Origin: Trichostrongylus colubriformis
Taxonomy: Eukaryota; Nematoda; Chromadorea; Rhabditida; Trichostrongylidae
NCBI GenBank assembly: GCA_963978905.1
Contig: OZ022257.1
Span: forward strand, 9,384,509 to 9,448,508
DNA: 64,000 nt
Direction of reading: 5' to 3'
The notes below the pieces were generated by a model. It was given only the letters and a program-made list of their open reading frames with translations, had not been told where the DNA came from and made no database searches. Shown here in pieces: positions 16,791-29,105 of this stretch (position 1 is its first letter; each line of letters opens with the position of its first letter). The position numbers were made by a program, and so were the translations under genes.

Positions 16791-17084
16791 AAAACATATG
16801 TTTAGAATGAGCACTTTTTGTTTATTTAAGGAGCACAATAAGTAAATTGATACATGCTAACGCGCTTTCAGATTTAAATTTATCTTAAGAACGCGCAAAA
16901 CCGGCTAGACCTTTCCTATAAACTAATTTTATGTTGTATTTGCTTAATCTAAAACTGCTACCTATATTTTTATTCATTCAGTCGAAACGTTGATCCTTTC
17001 AATGAATGCTCCACCAATCAACCTCGAAAGGCACTAACTAAATGAACAACTATCCATTTAGTACTTTTTATTCCCATTCGAAAG

Positions 17085-17402
17085 TCTCATACGAAGAAGA
17101 GGGAGCTCGGCGGAAATACAGCTCCCCAAAGTGGCGGACAACGGGGCAGAGCGTTTGAGCAGGTGCACCACGGTCGCAGACGAAGAGTGAGACTGTTTAC
17201 GTAACTTTCTGTTTCCACTCTGCGTCTCCGATCGCACTTTCGCTACTCGACCCATGCACCCACCTGAACGCCCCGCCCCGTCGTCCGCAACTTTGGAGTG
17301 CTGACTCTCAGTAGGATTTTGATTTTTTCCCTGGAACTTCACATGTGGCTCCTATTAATAATCAAAAACGACATAAATGTATAAGTAACAAAGAAGCTCA
17401 CT
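17085..17402. mobile_element. TTAA hairpin MITE, copy 4 (truncated)
   Basis: The GC-rich foldback centre and CACATGTGGCTCC/ATAAATGTATAAGTAACA right arm are recognisable. The left terminal repeat is missing or replaced. Confidence 0.6.
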
Positions 17403-17869
17403 TCAATATGGTAGAATTCATGCCTAAAGCAGTGTAACGCAAACAACTCTTCCACATGACGAGCAAAGTCGTGAACATTGAAAAAGAGGAGAAAGGATAC
17501 TGGAAAGTCATGTAATGTCAGCGAATATGTTAGGAGACATTCTTCGAAAGTGCTCTCGAAATGATGTGAAAACCAAAGAACCTTGTACAACCCGACGGCA
17601 TTGTTGTCATAGCAACTGCGAGCGTCTTTATTACTTTTCCGATTAAGTGAGATCAAATGAATTGCAGTCTGCTTAGAGCGACGGCCAGCAGAGATTTTTT
17701 AATTATTGCGATGTTACTCGCACACATCAAGTTAACTTGATAGCGTTCATATCATGACAGCGGTTCGCAGAAAAGATGAGCTATGTCTAAAGTACACAAT
17801 AAGGATTGAAGATAACGTTTTTTGGTGTTAATCAATCTTCTCTGTAGGATGCGCCCGCGCATTCCTGTC

Positions 17870-18062
17870 CCATTCAGAATCGTGGTGTGACAGGTGAATG
17901 CGATTTGGCCTATACAATGAGTCGCAGTAGCGAGCCGATATAGACGAGCCAGTGCTTTCATCCTCTCAGACGCGTCTAGTGCCAGTCCACCTGCCCGAGG
18001 GATGGAAGATCTGGTTGGTCTGGGCGGGTGTTGATGTCCGGATAGTAGTTGGTGGAGAAACT
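17870..18062. repeat. Dispersed repeat shared with 44190-44390
   Basis: Common motifs in the same order: CAGGTGAATGCGA, GACG(C/A)GTCT(A/G)GT, a CCACCTGCCC-like block and GGTGTTGATGTC. Class not recognised; probably a retrotransposon fragment. Confidence 0.5.
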
Positions 18063-18239
18063 TTGTATAAATGGCAGCTTAAGGCTCCTAGGAATTCAAG
18101 CCTCCCAGTTTCTGTGTTTTGTGGACCACTCTTCTCATTTACTTATCCCTAAAAGGCACTTGTTAAGTTTCACATAATTTTTCCTTTTTAACTTCTCCAG
18201 AGGTGAATCATGAGGAGTTGAAAGCCAGAACAGATAATA

Positions 18240-19123
18240 TTAGGTTGTCCCAAAAGTCTTGTCGTATTTTTCCAAAAAAATCAGTAACTCTTGTTCACTT
18301 CAAGGCAGGTCCAGGCGGTTCAGGAATATGGCAGAACGTTCCCTAAGCTTCTAGGAAAATTCATATTGACCCACCAGATCCCGTGGAGAGAGCTACAATG
18401 CCCGTTGTCGATACCCACCCAACTCGCTGTGTTATTATGAGCGGTCTTGCGGCACCAAAACGACGGAAGCTTGCCACTCCATCAGCGCTGCTTTAGGCAA
18501 GGGATGTGTGAGCTACGTGACCGTGCGCCGCTGGTTCATCAGCTTCAGCAACGGCGAGATTGACATGAAAGACAAACCATGCTGGGGACTGTGCTGATTC
18601 TGAGACGAGGAAGGAATGCTTTTCCGCGAGGTGCTGGTACAAGGCGAGACAGTCACCGCTGCCGTATGCAACCACCAGCTCCAGCAGCTCGCCGTCGCTG
18701 TTCGAGAAAAGTGCCGGAAAAGGTCCGCGGTTACCCTCCTTTCTGACGACGCCCGCTCCCATTTCGCTCCCATTTCGCGAAAAGTTCCCAGGCCAAGTTA
18801 TAGGAGCTCGGCTAGGATGTGCTGCCCCACCCGCCATACACTCCCGACATTGCCCTTTCTGACCAACACCTTACCCATCCTCTCGAATCCTTCCTGGCCA
18901 AGAGAAAATTCCTTGATTATGACTTGCTTGCGAAAGCGATCGCTGACTTCTTCGACTCTCAGAGCCCAGAGTTCTGGGAGAAGGGAATCAACGATTTTCC
19001 TATAAAGTAGCAGAGGGTTGCCGATAACAATGGTCACTACGTTGTTGCCTAATTGTTATTTGTTGGACGAAAAAAAAAAGTGATGATCGAAAAAAATACG
19101 ACAAGACTTTTGGGACAACCTAA
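18240..19123 (+). mobile_element. Degenerate mariner element
   Basis: Inverted ends TTAGGTTGTCCCAAAAGTCT and its complement are flanked by TA on both sides. The interior keeps recognisable transposase pieces in broken frames. An N-terminal helix-turn-helix part reads YVTVRRWFISFSNGEIDMKD; a catalytic piece reads LLSDDARSHFAPISRKV (consensus HDNARPH with the second Asp); a C-terminal piece reads PHPPYTPDIALSD (the third Asp region). At 884 bp, and with frames disrupted, it is non-functional. Confidence 0.9.
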
Positions 19124-19647
19124 TACTATTATACTACTAAGTTGTAGGATAATGTTTGCGATGATCTTCCCGCAATTTCCGAATACTTTCAGAAGCTTCT
19201 GTGAGTTGCACACATGGCGAGAACCTTAAGACCCATAAGTGATACTAGTTTGTAGGAAGAAGAACGAAAAGTCGTCCAAACCTGCGGTTTCTCAGTAATA
19301 AACTTCAGTATGCTTAGAACACTTCGCTTATGGGTAGATGGGTAATCACATTTAAAAAAATACGGATTTTAACGTTTCAATAATGAGATGGAAGTAAGTA
19401 AACACTGTGGCAAAGAAAACGATGGTTATGTTCCCTTGATCATGGATTTCATATCACTGGCACTTTGAGTATATTGGATGGCTGTTCAAAAAAAGCAATT
19501 TTCGATTTATTGTCACGAATCAGTCCGTTATAGAACTATGTTGTGCGTTAGTCGTTGGCTAGTGACACAGGCAAACACTATCGAGTGCATGCATGCTCAC
19601 TGAGCGTGTTCGTTTATTCTAAAATTTACAGTATTTTCATTATTGAC

Positions 19648-19940
19648 AGTGGGCATATAGCACCAACGTTGACGAAACCCTAAACTGCAAAATCGTAGAG
19701 AAAATATTTTTCTCAGTTAAAAAATATTAATTTTGACGACAATTCAGTGCCTATGAGTACAAATGAGAAAAGAGAATAGATAGTGGGCATATAGCACCAA
19801 CGTTGGCGAAATCCTAATCTGCAAAATCCTAGAGAAAACATCAATCTCAATTAGCAAATTTTGATTTTAACCTTTATTAAATTAGAAGAGGAGAAACTTT
19901 ATTAAATTAGAAAGTTCAGTGCCTATGAGTAAAAATCAGG
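19648..19940. repeat. Imperfect tandem duplication of about 140 bp
   Basis: GTGGGCATATAGCACCAACG occurs in both units, and both end with TTCAGTGCCTATGAGTA. The second unit contains an extra internal repeat of CTTTATTAAATTAGAA. Confidence 0.8.
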
Positions 19941-20651
19941 GTAGACACGAAGTTAATGTGGAAAATTTCGTGAATATCTACCAATAAACAGTGTGAAGCA
20001 TAAAAGGGGAGAAAATGGATGGTGTGATCGGTATCATCCCTTAAAGTGATCTCTGAGGTTGTTCTCTAGGGTTCTCTAGGGTTCGATGTTTTTATGTGCC
20101 CAATACCTTTCAGAAGATTTCGATGTTGCACTACTACACTCACAAAACAATATTCTATTGAGAAACATGAAAAAATTTACGGATACTGGAACAATAGAGG
20201 GGCTACAAGCTGTTGAATCTGTTGGGAAATTCTCCCAAAGCGTGAGAAGCTGATTATGATTGATAGATACTACTTTTATGGCACTTTTTCGATGGAAAAT
20301 TCGTTTTTCCTTGTTGCAATAAACACTAATCTATTTTTGTACTTTGTACTTTGATGAACGTGAAGTTGTAGTAATCGAGTTCAATTCATAATATGTACTT
20401 TAATATGTACAGATTAATGCCATATGGTTATGAGTGAGCTTTCAGTCCAAGTAAAGTAATCTTCGAGCGCTCTTTTTTTTAGAGAGAATCGAAGTTCCGC
20501 CTGTTAATGTTTCTCATGGAACACATGAATAATGGCATAGTTGGTGTTTGATATCGTGTGAAATCTGAGGGTTACTATTTCGAATTTCGAGCCTCATTTT
20601 GGTGCCTGACAGATCATGGCTCAGGTTTGATGATTCACTTTAATCTCCAAG

Positions 20652-20790
20652 GGATGTGTACACTTAAGTCGAATTTTTGCGCGACCGCGCGCGGCGAGAG
20701 GCGCCGTGCTGGGCTTCCTTGCGTGTGATTGCGTACATTGCAACACTCCCTCAGTGTTTTATGCCCGAACTAATTATTTTTTAATTAGAA
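20652..20790. mobile_element. GGGTGTG-family element end (truncated)
   Basis: GGGATGTGTACACTTAAGTCG followed by a CG-dense tract and GATTGCGTACATTGC, the same order as the left half of the copy at 39864-40230. Confidence 0.55.
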
Positions 20791-21790
20791 TTGTTATCAA
20801 GTAATGCTGTCGTTTCCTTTACTTTCTATGTTATCTCCAAGTAAGTAGCAGAAGGGGAAGCGTTGCAGAGTCGTGAAAGAAAAAGAGCGCAAAAACGTGT
20901 TCACTTGTTTGTTAGGCTTGCATACACAGATCAATTCTAGAAAAACCAAGCCGAAACCATGAGAGAGTAACAGAACGATCCCACTGCCTTTGCTGTGAGT
21001 TGTCATGGTTCTCATGCTCTGTAAGTGTCCTTTCGACTCCTTGTGAGTGATCCTCCGGAAGGGATTTAGAATGAAGTGATAAAAACGTAAATGATTTGAT
21101 GAAAATGAATTATAAATGCTAAATGAATGGATGATCAATGATAAAAAGATAAGTGCTAAAAATAGTTTCATTAATTAGTTCACCAAAGAATGTATCATGT
21201 AAGCCAGTGCTACTAGCCTCTGGAGCAACTCCTATTTAAGTGGTAGAGATACTCAACAATAAGCTCGTGTTCGGGATGTGATTATCACTATCAGAGGGAG
21301 GTGACAGAGGATAGACTACCTCAGCACCCCTTAGCTGTGTGCTAGAGATGTGTGCTTTCTTTGGCAATTCTTAGTGTGCAAGTTGACAAAGGCTTTTCGG
21401 GTGCTCCGTGCGCATTTCAGCTCGGTCTGCAGATGAATACGTAACAAGACTGCTTAACGACAAGTGAAACAGACCGTTCGTTTTTCACCTACGTGCTTTC
21501 ATTCTCACGAACACATCTGGTCTGAATTAATCAGTGTGACGGGGAATAATATCAGAGGTGTGTATAGCACGACTAATCTGAAGCAAATGTATCGGACATA
21601 GCTGGTAAGCGCATAATATGTAGTTGGCCTTATGCCATTTATGTATAACTGTTTTATTATTTATATTGAGCTTAACTTTTGGGTTTTGAATATTTTCGGG
21701 TATTCCTGGCACAACTTTAAAAAATGCTACAGGCAAGGAGCATGAGAGGGCCCTGCTTTCTTAATACCTGAGCCATGTTTGGGCCTATAA

Positions 21791-21826
21791 CAGCGACCAA
21801 AAGATCGAAACGTCGGTCAGAGTAAG
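21791..21826 (+). ncRNA. Weak hammerhead-like motif (possible Penelope-like end)
   Basis: GATCGAAACGTCGGTCAG resembles the GAAAC half of the better motifs at 26110 and 47326. The CUGANGA half is not convincing. It is followed by GTGAAAACCTCG, as at 26160. Confidence 0.25.
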
Positions 21827-23587
21827 TTTTTGCACCGTGAAAACCTCGTGGCAGAACTATAATATACAGGAGAATAAATCAATGATGCTGAGGCTTCGTG
21901 ACGGGAGATTTTGGACGATAGTATTTGCTTTTTGAATCATTTGATCGTGTAGTATTCTCGAAGCGTTGAAAAAGGATTTTCAAGGAACATAAATGTGCAC
22001 TTTCCGCACACCGAGGTCCACGAAGCTGACTTTCTCTGTCCCATGTCGAACCATGAGGGGAATAATGCATCGCTGATCAGCTCACTGTTACAATAAAGAC
22101 TAATCAGTCTGATAATGCCGTTTGATAAAGCCTCGATTACTAGCGAAAAAAGTCAGGGCCGAAAATGTTGGTTTCTGCCTTCGGTGTAGTCCATTTCTAA
22201 GATTTACAAATTGCAAGCAATATTGATTCCAAAAACAAATAGTACCACTTTGTGAGCTGAAACGCTCTATCAAGTATATTTATCTCAATATTCTTGACTT
22301 TAGGGAAAGGCGAAGAAGGGGAGGTGCTGAAAGTGCACATTTTTGCTTCTTGATTATTTCATTTATGAACCTATGAATATTGAACAGTTTAAAAGGAAAA
22401 ACAGAATATTTTTTAAAAAATCAGAAAAAGTAATACGGTTCTGTAGAGTAGGAAAAACGGCTAAAAATACGCAATTCGTCGAAAGACCAAGAGACACCTG
22501 TGAAACACAGCGAATAGAAAAAGGAGCGAACATATAACACAGCCAAATAGAGTGCTAAGCGAATGGTTGAGGCTTCTGAACGAAGGCAATAAGGAGTGTC
22601 GCCCAATTATTTCAATTTATACTTGATCACTAAAAATGGGGAGACATTCCACTCCAGGCCAGCACCATGAAGCTTGATGGGCTGCGAAAAGTCGTCGAAC
22701 AAGCCAAGTTTCTAGCCACTCAAGTCGAGTCAACAGCTCCACCACAGATGATTTAGGGCATAGATGTAATGATACCCCAAGGAGGCTCGATGATGACAGC
22801 TGAGCGGAATGGATACGTGAAAATAGGGAAGAGCCTTTCGGTGGGACGTGTAACCGTGGTGTTGGCGCAAAGTGCACATGCCTATGGCAAACACGAACTG
22901 ATCACCGTGCAAACAGAATCTCACGGGAAAGTGGAAGCAGCGTCGCCATGGGAAGCTCAAATACGTGCAGCGCTCATGATCATACAAGGAACCTTTGGAA
23001 GAAGAGAAGCAAACTTCAATAACCCCCCTTTTGTTTCCCTTTAGTTCTTTATCTATTGGCACCGAATGTGCTCGTTTTATCAACCCCCGCTCTCTTGAAA
23101 ATGGTGGTTTGCGGTTTTTAAAGTGAAGCCGGTGTAATGAAAGTACGCCTTATGTTCGTAGAGCTTCAGGAGTGGCAATTCACTTACAATACTGAACTTG
23201 CGCTTATTTAGAATATCGATTGGTTTACTAACAATAAGCTGCGTGATAGCCTGCGCTTTAGGCCTTTAAAAATTTATAGGCATGACCTCACGATCCATAA
23301 CTCAGGCAAGAATGGGGTAGTATCAGCGGGCAAAAACTCCAGTAACTGCTTTATTGGTTGTGTTGATGAAGTGCAGTGAAATTTGCTGATTTTGGAAAAG
23401 GCCGTCAGGTCAGCGATTAGCGAATAAATCCGATACTATATAGTGAATAGACAGGATAATCGCTATTAGCTAGCCGTCCCATGTGGCATCGATTCGCATT
23501 ATAGGCTGAGCCAACATGAATCATTTGATCCCTCGCTATGTTTACGATTTCGGTCGAAGAGGATTATTGGATCTCTGCTTACGTCGA

Positions 23588-24060
23588 AGGGATCGTCCAT
23601 GAAACTTCATGAATGTTTTTTAAAAACACACTGCTATATACAGTACATACAATGACAAACAAAAACAAAAAAAGAAAAAAACAAAAAAAACCAAAAAATT
23701 CCCTCGTCCCGAAGCAGAAATCGAAAAAGAAGACAAGTAAAAAGTAGACAAACAGTAACTCGTTTGAATTCCTGCTGTGTAAGTCGGTAGGAAGTGCGCA
23801 ATTTGCAGTTTTGTGCCCAAGTTGATTCGCTTCCTAGTCTGCGTCTCCGACCACGTGACCACCGCTGTTTTGCTCCCGAAGCTCTCACAGTCCGGCCCCC
23901 ACGGACAGCTCCACCTTGTTGGACGTTACCAGCAGAAGCTGTATCCTCACCGGGCTCCCGTTTTTTTGTTCGAAACTGCATGTGGTCTATAGTAGTGAGC
24001 AAATTCAACATAAATTTATGCATTTGGGGAAATCTTAGATTTCCGCAGAAGATTTCTTCG
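23588..24060. mobile_element. TTAA hairpin MITE subfamily, copy 5
   Basis: Left ATCGTCCATGAAACTTCATG; right CATGTGGTCTATAGTAGTGA and CGCAGAAGATTTCTTCG. It belongs to the subfamily with an A-rich left half and a CCACGTGACC centre, also at 27410, 32861 and 51020. Confidence 0.65.
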
Positions 24061-25103
24061 AATTCATATCGATTATGTGGTCATGCTTTGGTCACGTTTC
24101 TGAGCGGACTCTGTAACAATCTGAGCTCTGTTATACGCTTGAGTCCCTTCAGAGAAATGGGTTTGTGTCTGTTTTCGCAACACAAGCCTAAGATCTATCT
24201 CAGTTAATGAAACCCACTGATTTCAATACGTAAAACCGTTTTACGGGTGAAGAACTGCTTAGGAAGACTAATAATTCACTACGGCTGCTTAGTAAATATT
24301 CAACGGCAACTGAGGAACATGTTCTGGTCAAGGGGTAGTCCTACTCGTGCCATTGTTTAAAGGAAATTGTTGCTCTCTATAAACTGATTCCCCCTACCTT
24401 TCTAGAATTTGATGCTCTAATCGCTTACATATGATTTCCATATCGTGGCAATGGCTTGGAAAAAGGGCTCCAAGATCAAAAAGAGTGAGGATCATTGTAA
24501 AGGCAGTCATATTACTGCTTTAAATGGGTCGTACGTGATGACCGCGGACGCTTAGTGATTAAAATGGAATCGAGCATGGTTGCAGGTGTGACTCTGCCCC
24601 TTTGCATGAACTTCAACACAGATCAAAACTCTTCCGACCATCTAAAGGCTTTTTTTTATTGCGCCTAATGCCATCGTGGATATGGTGGCTATCTCCCACC
24701 TAAAACTGTTTTGGTCCTTATCTTATAGACAACACTCAAAATGTAATTCTTGATGGAAATGGTCTATACTAAGGACAACAACGATGTTTTTGAACGGAAG
24801 ATCGTAAATAAGTAAATAAGTAAATTTTTATAATTACAACTTGCAACTATGAATAATAAATAAATAAATTTTGAACGGAAATAAATAAATAAATAAACGA
24901 GAAAATGTCGAGAGATGCCCACGACAAAAATGGATGGCGTTGACAGTTAGCCGACCACTTAGGTGGTAGGCCCTGCTTCCCCCACGACCCGACAAGATAA
25001 CAACGGGGTCTGGCTGTCATCTGGAAACAGTGAAGAAAGCTCCAGCAGCCCTCACGTGACCAATAGAACATATTTAAAGAAATCAGTGGACTCTTCTTTT
25101 TAT
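24061..25103. other. Intergenic, no gene seen
   Basis: Contains an (AAAT)n tract at about 24840-24898 and a moderately GC-rich block at 24900-25070 that reads as a minus ORF without recognisable motifs. Confidence 0.45.
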
Positions 25104-25495
25104 AGTTAGAGATCATTATTTTGTAACCGAAGGGAACTAGTGAAGGAAGAATGCTTCCAATATAATCTGCAGAATATTTTCATGATATTTTACATATTTT
25201 TCAAGTTTTTTTTCAAAACTTTCACAAACTCCTATGGATGGCGTTGGGTGATTATTGAACAGTTGATTTGGAATTCCAGTTTTATAGTTAGAAATCATTG
25301 TTTTGGAAACATGGAGGCTAGTGACATTTTTTCGAAACCTACTGCAAGAAAATGCTTCTAATATAATCTCCAGAATTTTTTCATGCTATTTCGGGAAAAT
25401 TTTCGAGTTTTTTTTTTCAAAGCATTCAGAAACTGCTATGGGTGGGCTGTATGAAGACACTGAGGACTATTCAACAGTTGCCTTGGAATTCCAAT
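25104..25495. repeat. Imperfect tandem duplication, period about 183 bp
   Basis: AGTTAGAGATCATTATTTTG at 25104 returns as AGTTAGAAATCATTGTTTTG at 25287. Both are followed by a GAATGCTTCCAATATAATCT-like block and by a poly-T stretch. Confidence 0.8.
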
Positions 25496-26109
25496 TAATA
25501 GGCTTACGATAAAAATAATAGTTCTTTAAAATGGCGTATTCTTTCTTCATAATACCGCCTCGTCTCCATCACGTAAAAGGACATAAGCGTAATGAGATGA
25601 GTCACCCATGAAGCGGCAGCTAACTTCCTTCACCGGTAGATGGAGCAAGGAATCGGATGATGTGTTCTTTGACGGTGGGAGGGAGTTGCCGATAAAAGCA
25701 TAAGAGATGAGAATGTGGCAAGGGACAAAATGAAAGGGGAACTTTAATCCATCAAATACGGTTAGGGCTCATGCGAACTGTCCCGAGTCGGAATCGGCTC
25801 TTCCCCGGCAACTATCATCTGGAACAATCAACCCAATCAAACCCTCACGTCTTCAGAGGTTTTACTTGCAAATGCTCTCACAACACGTACGGTATACCGA
25901 TAAAGCAGAACGAGTGGTTTTCGCACGACTACTTGTGCCCTGGTTAATCCCGCACTCATAACCATTCTGCTCCTTAGCGAAGAAGAATTGCACAACTTGA
26001 TGGAAACCCCTTGTTCGGTGGTAGCAGGACGAAAATGAAATGCTAGGGGTTTTTGGCACTTGATCGGGTAAGTCGAGGGTCAGCGAATTTCGAACCGATT
26101 TTCAGGCCT

Positions 26110-26175
26110 CTGAAGTCGACGAAAGTGTCGAAACGTCAGACCGTTAATAAAAATGATCCACATGAAAACCTCGTT
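26110..26175 (+). ncRNA. Hammerhead-ribozyme-like motif, copy b
   Basis: CTGAAG, then a short stem GAC...GTC around a GAAAGT loop, then GAAAC, followed by CCGTTAATAAAA where a cleavage triplet would lie. Order and spacing suit a minimal type I hammerhead as carried by Penelope-like retroelements, except that CTGAAGT departs from CUGANGA. Confidence 0.4.
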
Positions 26176-26463
26176 CGGCAAAGCAGCATGCGAATAATCA
26201 GAGTAGCGTTTTAACTATTTTGTGTAGGCTTGACACTGATGATGCTGAAGAGATAAAAAAACGTTTAGTTAGAAAAGGCACACAATTCTGATATGCGAGA
26301 GCATTAGCGCAAATTGCTTCAATACTTGAGAGAAATTCAAACTGCAACATTTTGTATAATATGACATTCTAACTTCTATCTTCATAAAACCTCGACACTG
26401 ATGATTCACTGACATCAACTGACACAGAGTGGCGGTGTTCCGCTCTCGCGGTGATGGACTGGG

Positions 26464-26545
26464 CCTTTGAGGAAGATGATCTGGTCAAAATGTCACGCCG
26501 TCAATAAAAGTTCCACCTAACAACCTCGTTAGCATAGCACAGAAA
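26464..26545 (+). ncRNA. Hammerhead-ribozyme-like motif, copy c
   Basis: TTTGAGGA, three-base stem GAT/GTC, CAAAATGTC (degenerate GAAA), then CCGTCAATAAAAG. A GUC triplet sits at the expected cleavage position. The downstream block CCACCTAACAACCTCGTT recurs at 59083. Confidence 0.4.
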
Positions 26546-27409
26546 ATTGTAATACCAAACTCTAACGAATCATCGAATATGTGTAAAACAATGTGAGGCA
26601 CCAAAAATAATTTTTACCTTGTTTCATTAATGATTTGATATTTCTATCTCGTCCCAAAAATAAATTTTGGGGCCGCACATTGTTTTGCACACATTTAGAT
26701 TGGCATGAAGCTTCGGGACAGAACAATACTCAGAGAGATTAATCGAATAGTTCAACTAAGAGGAAGAAGAAAGAGATGAAATGTGTTTTCCATTATGTCT
26801 TTTTGTGCAAACTCTGTGTTGTTAAACATATGTTACACATGATGGGAACAGGCGTGGACTTAATCGATAACGTAATAGGATGGGATCATAAGGAGCTCCC
26901 GAACACGTTTTTGAAGGTAAACAGGGAGTTAGGAATCAATTAGAAAACTGTCAGAGATGATGAAAAATTGATTTTGCAAAAAGCAGCCAACGGAATAGGA
27001 GAATTCTGGCGGCTCTATCAAGTCATGCCAGTGAGATGAGCAAAATTAAGGGAGCATGATGAGAATTAGACGGGAATGCTATGTAGCTCAGTTCCTCATT
27101 TCCAGAGATAATTAACGGAAACGAGTAGACTGGGAAGGGAGAACGACAACCTGATGATGCCGCGACACATTTATGTGATGGTGTAGGGCCCGCAATGGAT
27201 TGTTTCGTCACCTTTTGTAAGCATAGAGTCCGAGAAATGGGGTGCATCACCAGGCATCATGGACGATTTCACTCGATTTCACTCAGTTTTTGGCGCACTA
27301 AAGTCCTTTATCTATTGGATTATGCAGATATAGCCATATACAGGAACCATATCGCATACTTATTCTTGAATGATACTGAGTCAAAAAATCAAAAAGGAAA
27401 TCAGTAAAG
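26546..27409. other. Intergenic, no gene seen
   Basis: Short ORFs on both strands near 27023-27407 lack splice support and recognisable motifs. Confidence 0.4.
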
Positions 27410-27822
27410 AAATCTACCACGGAAATTCTATGATTCTGATTCCTCTTATCACTTTAGTGCATGAGTTTATTTTTCAAAGCAGAAATCGAAAAAGTGGAAG
27501 AGGACCAACTCGTCTGAATTACCGCCACAACATTTGAAAGCCGTTGGCTGCTAGGAGACAGTTAAAATTTTCTCGCTTAATGTTAATCTTTGCTTCGCAC
27601 TCTACGTCTCTGACCATGTGACTTTCGCCTCATTGCTCCTCATCTCTGTAGCGTCCAAACCCACTTGAGCTCCCTTCCCGCCGTCCATCACTTTGGGGAG
27701 TTCTATCCCATCTGGATTGTTGTATTTTCGCGTGAAACTTTGCGTGCGGTCTTCAGTAGACAAATATAAATATGTGGACAACAGAAGAAAATGAACTTTC
27801 CGCAGACGATTGTTTTAAGAAA
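27410..27822. mobile_element. TTAA hairpin MITE subfamily, copy 6
   Basis: A-rich left half with CAGAAATCGAAAAAGTGGA, centre CTGACCATGTGACTTTCGCC, and right arm GAAACTTTGCGTGCGGTC then CGCAGACGATTGTTTTAAG. Confidence 0.7.
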
Positions 27823-28266
27823 ACGGTCAGCATTGGCAAGCACTGATCAGAACAGCCATTAGTAAAATTCCGCCAGACATTGAGGCTGATGCATATCCCG
27901 TACTTCCTCATCCGCATGCTCCCAATCACAGCATGCTTTTAGCATCGATCTTGTTCTTTTTTGTGTCTTGCTTGCTCTAGTGAGCATAGTGTCGGTCATT
28001 TTTCATAGCTTCGCGAGTGGATATATCCCTTTCTGCCCTTGCAACTCTGGAAAATTGGAAATGAAAAGTCTAAGTTCACCTGGGGATGGTGAACGCGTGG
28101 CTTGAGTGCATTGTCGTTATGGTTCAGATTTTAAAATCAATGTTTTGTAATTGTTGATGTTCTAAAGTTAATGTTTTGAAGTTTTGATGTTAATGTTTCA
28201 AAATTAATTCAAAGCATATGTATTTGTGACAGAAAAAGACCCTTTCGACGGGCTCTTCGTGATGTA

Positions 28267-28774
28267 CAGTAGCGCTCAAAGTCTTCGGTCAAAACTTTTT
28301 TGTCATAAATTTTATTCTACTTGACCAAATTTGACAAAACAATCATATGTGGTGCCTGAACCTATTGCCAACGTTTCCTTCTACTCGAGTACCGCTTGAC
28401 ACTTTTCATGGTTTTTTACAAGAATTTACTACAAGACCACTGAGAAAAAAAGAAAAAGGCTCGGTCAAGGAAAACGGCTTTCTTTGCAAAAACAAAACGA
28501 GCAAGCCTCACAGAACATCAAAATTTTGTAGAAAGATACGACTTTTGATGACAGCGGCACAGCGGGACGGCATAGGGATGGCACTCCAAAAACAAAAAAA
28601 TTGCATTTAACCACGTAACTTACACCGTTGAGCGCCAACATAGTATATTTAGTATGCAGTGTCTCGAAGTATAACATACTGAAATTTCTCTTGGATCGGT
28701 CCAGTCGCAAAAAAGTTTTAAGTGAAAAACCCAAGTGAAAAACCATTCGACCGAAGACTTTTGAGCGCTGCTGT
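28267..28774. mobile_element. Tc1-type MITE, copy 1
   Basis: Inverted ends CAGTAGCGCTCAAAGTCTTC and GAAGACTTTTGAGCGCTGCTG flanked by TA. About 508 bp and without a transposase. It is in direct orientation and closely similar along its whole length to the copy at 31290-31811. Confidence 0.88.
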
Positions 28775-29105
28775 AGTATGTACTCTTTCAGAGCAACATA
28801 CTTGCTATCAGTTTCTTCACTGTTTTTTTTCGAACCGTTGGCACACCAAAGAAATGTATCACTTTTATGAGAGGAGATCATTTGCTGTACTATTCTCATG
28901 ATACCTCTAAAATTTCAATGGTGATCAAAATGAACCAAAAGAAAGTACATTTTCATAGAATATCTGCTGGATTAGTTACGAGTACAGAATCAACGGGTTA
29001 CAATATAATTCCATAATCTACTTGCGAGAAAAAAAATTAGTGAAGAACGGTGATACAGGGAGTACTAAGAATTAATAGTGAGTGAAGAGTGTTTGAAACA
29101 AAATA

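Larger units (their letters stand above)
15137..17084. other. Upstream of the PGAP4-like gene; repeats but no gene seen
   Basis: A minus-strand ORF at 15389-15123 is hydrophobic but overlaps the start exon in another frame and lies before the SL-type acceptor, so I read it as 5' flank. 15555-15730 is a dispersed repeat also found at 39690-39840 and 55865-56045. Homopolymer G runs occur near 15860 and 16066. 16505-16790 is a mariner fragment. Confidence 0.5.
19124..23587. other. Long gene-poor stretch
   Basis: No exon with convincing splice sites. It contains an imperfect tandem duplication at 19648-19940, a GGTTCTCTAGG doublet near 20060, a truncated GGGTGTG-family end at 20652-20790, and a hammerhead-like motif at 21791-21826. 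ORFs near 20800-21170 and 22617-23083 lack recognisable motifs. Confidence 0.5.
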
